Of a stretch of 6,745 nt of DNA, positions 5,463 through 6,745 are shown piece after piece. The stretch covers positions 1 through 6,745 of the forward strand of contig QUFP01000077.1 of assembly GCA_003478935.1 (NCBI GenBank), in the 5' to 3' direction. The notes under the pieces are model-generated. The model ran no database searches. It saw only the letters and a program-made list of their open reading frames with translations, and was not told the DNA's origin. This stretch comes from Firmicutes bacterium AF25-13AC. GTDB taxonomy: Bacteria; Bacillota; Clostridia; Lachnospirales; Lachnospiraceae. The first letter of the stretch is position 1. The number at the start of each line of letters is the position of its first letter. The translations under genes and the position numbers were made by a program.

Positions 5463-6698
5463 ATGGAGATATTACAGGAATTGGAGCAGGAGAATGTTTG
5501 GCAGCAGTACCTAGAAAATGTCGTACGCGAGAGTCCGGTTGAGTTGAAGAAGTTACAGGAGTATGTTGCTCAAAAGAAATATGTGCCGATTGTAAATAAT
5601 ATGAAACAAGTAGGGAAAAGTGGTGAAGAATTTATATTTATTCCTAGAAAAGTGCTGCTGAGCAAGAAGGGAACAGATCGTAAGAGAGTTGTTTATGTAT
5701 ATCCTTATGATGTACAGGTAGTTTTAAAGGTAATAGCTTGGAAACTTCATAAATATGATAATTGCTTTGCTAATAATCTGTTTTCGTTTAGAAAATTTAT
5801 AAACGCGCAGACAGCGGTTCGATATCTGAGGGAAAAACAAAAAGAGGGAGATTGGTACACATACAAATTAGATATTCACAATTATTTTAATTCGGTTAGT
5901 GTAGACAAGATACTTCCAATGGTCAAGGAAGTATTAGTGGAAGAACCGATTCTTTATAACGTCATATGTGCAATACTTAAGAATCACTATGTGGAATACA
6001 ATAAACAAGTAATTCAAGAAGAAAAAGGAATTATGGCAGGCATGCCACTGTCAGCCTTTTTGGCAAATCTTTATCTTACGAAAATTGATGCTTGGTTTCA
6101 AGAAAATGATATTTTGTATGCAAGATATTCGGATGATATTATTATCTTTGCTCAGGAAGAAAAGAAGATAGAACAATACAGTGAAAGGCTTACAGAAATG
6201 ATACACGAGGCAGGACTTGTGTTAAATGAGAAAAAAACAAGGAAAACGAATCCAAAAGAGGCATGGACTTTTCTTGGATTTCAATGCAGTGGAAACTGTA
6301 TAGATGTGTCAGATGAGGCTTTAGATAAAATAAAGAAAAAGCTTAAAAGGAAAGCGAGGGCATTATATAGATGGAAATGTAAAAAGAAGACAACAGACGA
6401 ACAGGCAGTAAGGGGATATATACGGCGTGTAAATAAAAAGTTTTATGAGGATAATGGAGAAAATGAATTGACGTGGAGTCGCTGGTATTTTCCTGTTATC
6501 AATACAGAGAAGAGTCTGAGAATAATAGATCATTATGTACAGGAATGTATTCGCTATGTGGTAACTGGACAATACAACAAGAAAAATTACCATTTTAAGT
6601 ACGAGAAAATGAAACAATGCGGATATCGTAGTTTGGTGAATGAATTTTATAAAATGAAAGGTGTGAAACGGCTAAGTGAGACAACCAATGAAAAATAA
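5463..6698 (+). CDS. Reverse transcriptase, stand-alone, group unassigned
   Basis: A 411-residue RNA-directed DNA polymerase with all core blocks. Residues 59-80 (FIPRKVLLSKKG to YVYP) are the fingers blocks 1-2. KLDIHNYFNSV (135-145) is motif A with metal-binding D137. AGMPLSAFLANLYL (192-205) is block 4. YARYSDDIIIF (219-229) is motif C with D224 and D225. GLVLNEKKT (251-259) and FLGFQ (270-274) are blocks 6 and 7. A basic thumb-like helix follows (285-305), then a C-terminal region ending with GYRSLVNEFYK (387-397). There is no Cas1 domain, maturase endonuclease or protease. Block 4 reads AGMPLSA where group II and retron enzymes usually have a PQG or QGxxxSP pattern, and the SQ signature of diversity-generating retroelements is missing. 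The ATG at 5463 has AAGGG twelve bases upstream, a weak site. The upstream RNA and arrays suggest it copies RNA into DNA, possibly the upstream RNA or spacer precursors. Enzyme identity is firm, function open. Confidence 0.93.
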   Translation: MEILQELEQENVWQQYLENVVRESPVELKKLQEYVAQKKYVPIVNNMKQVGKSGEEFIFIPRKVLLSKKGTDRKRVVYVYPYDVQVVLKVIAWKLHKYDNCFANNLFSFRKFINAQTAVRYLREKQKEGDWYTYKLDIHNYFNSVSVDKILPMVKEVLVEEPILYNVICAILKNHYVEYNKQVIQEEKGIMAGMPLSAFLANLYLTKIDAWFQENDILYARYSDDIIIFAQEEKKIEQYSERLTEMIHEAGLVLNEKKTRKTNPKEAWTFLGFQCSGNCIDVSDEALDKIKKKLKRKARALYRWKCKKKTTDEQAVRGYIRRVNKKFYEDNGENELTWSRWYFPVINTEKSLRIIDHYVQECIRYVVTGQYNKKNYHFKYEKMKQCGYRSLVNEFYKMKGVKRLSETTNEK

Positions 6699-6745
6699 CG
6701 TTATATTACAGACAGCGGCACAATAGAATGACATGAGAAATAGAT

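Noticed and set aside
5240..6698. Diversity-generating retroelement
   Set aside because: The reverse transcriptase lacks the SQ signature of block 4, and I see no template/variable repeat pair with adenine-specific differences and no Avd-like gene.
5240..6698. Group II intron with its maturase
   Set aside because: No recognisable domain V hairpin or GTGYG 5' boundary was seen, and the protein has no endonuclease domain; the upstream RNA ends in a terminator before the gene.

Overview
The window looks like an accessory locus of an AT-rich, low-GC Gram-positive bacterium, most likely a gut Clostridia/Lachnospiraceae-type Firmicute. This is inferred from purine-rich genes, strong AGGAGG-type ribosome binding sites, sigma-A-like promoters with extended -10 elements, and a classical U-tract terminator. 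No species marker is present.

Layout. Bases 27-215 are a leader with its own promoter. It runs into a CRISPR-like array of 8 repeats and 7 spacers (216-775). A second promoter of almost the same design (820-848) then drives a three-gene cluster: a four-helix membrane protein (937 on, with a probable frameshift near its 3' end), a very acidic low-complexity protein (1714-2196), and, after a roughly 200-base non-coding stretch with hairpins, a soluble VirD4/TrwB-like P-loop NTPase (2397-3815). The leader then occurs again (3851-4039, 181 of 189 bases identical, no gaps) and feeds a second array of 10 repeats and 9 spacers (4040-4750). That array runs with no visible terminator into a small protein with a faint nuclease-like core (4784-5239). 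A terminated, structured candidate non-coding RNA follows (about 5240-5430), and then a complete reverse transcriptase (5463-6698).

The repeats are 36-37 bases, end in ATTGATAC (close to the ATTGAAAC crRNA handle common in type III and some type I systems), separate unique 36-41 base spacers, and decay at the end far from the leader, so they behave like real CRISPR arrays. No cas1, cas2, cas6 or effector gene is visible. What sits with the arrays instead is a reverse transcriptase with its own upstream RNA, a conjugation-type ATPase, a membrane protein and two small unknown proteins. Several spacers are antisense to what look like mRNA segments, and two cover a Shine-Dalgarno sequence plus ATG. 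The boldest reading is a two-array, RNA-directed system with a reverse transcriptase in place of, or in addition to, Cas proteins. The conservative reading is a pair of satellite arrays served by Cas proteins encoded elsewhere, beside unrelated accessory genes. The sequence alone cannot decide between them, but the duplicated leader, the matching promoters and the tight packing favour a functional unit.
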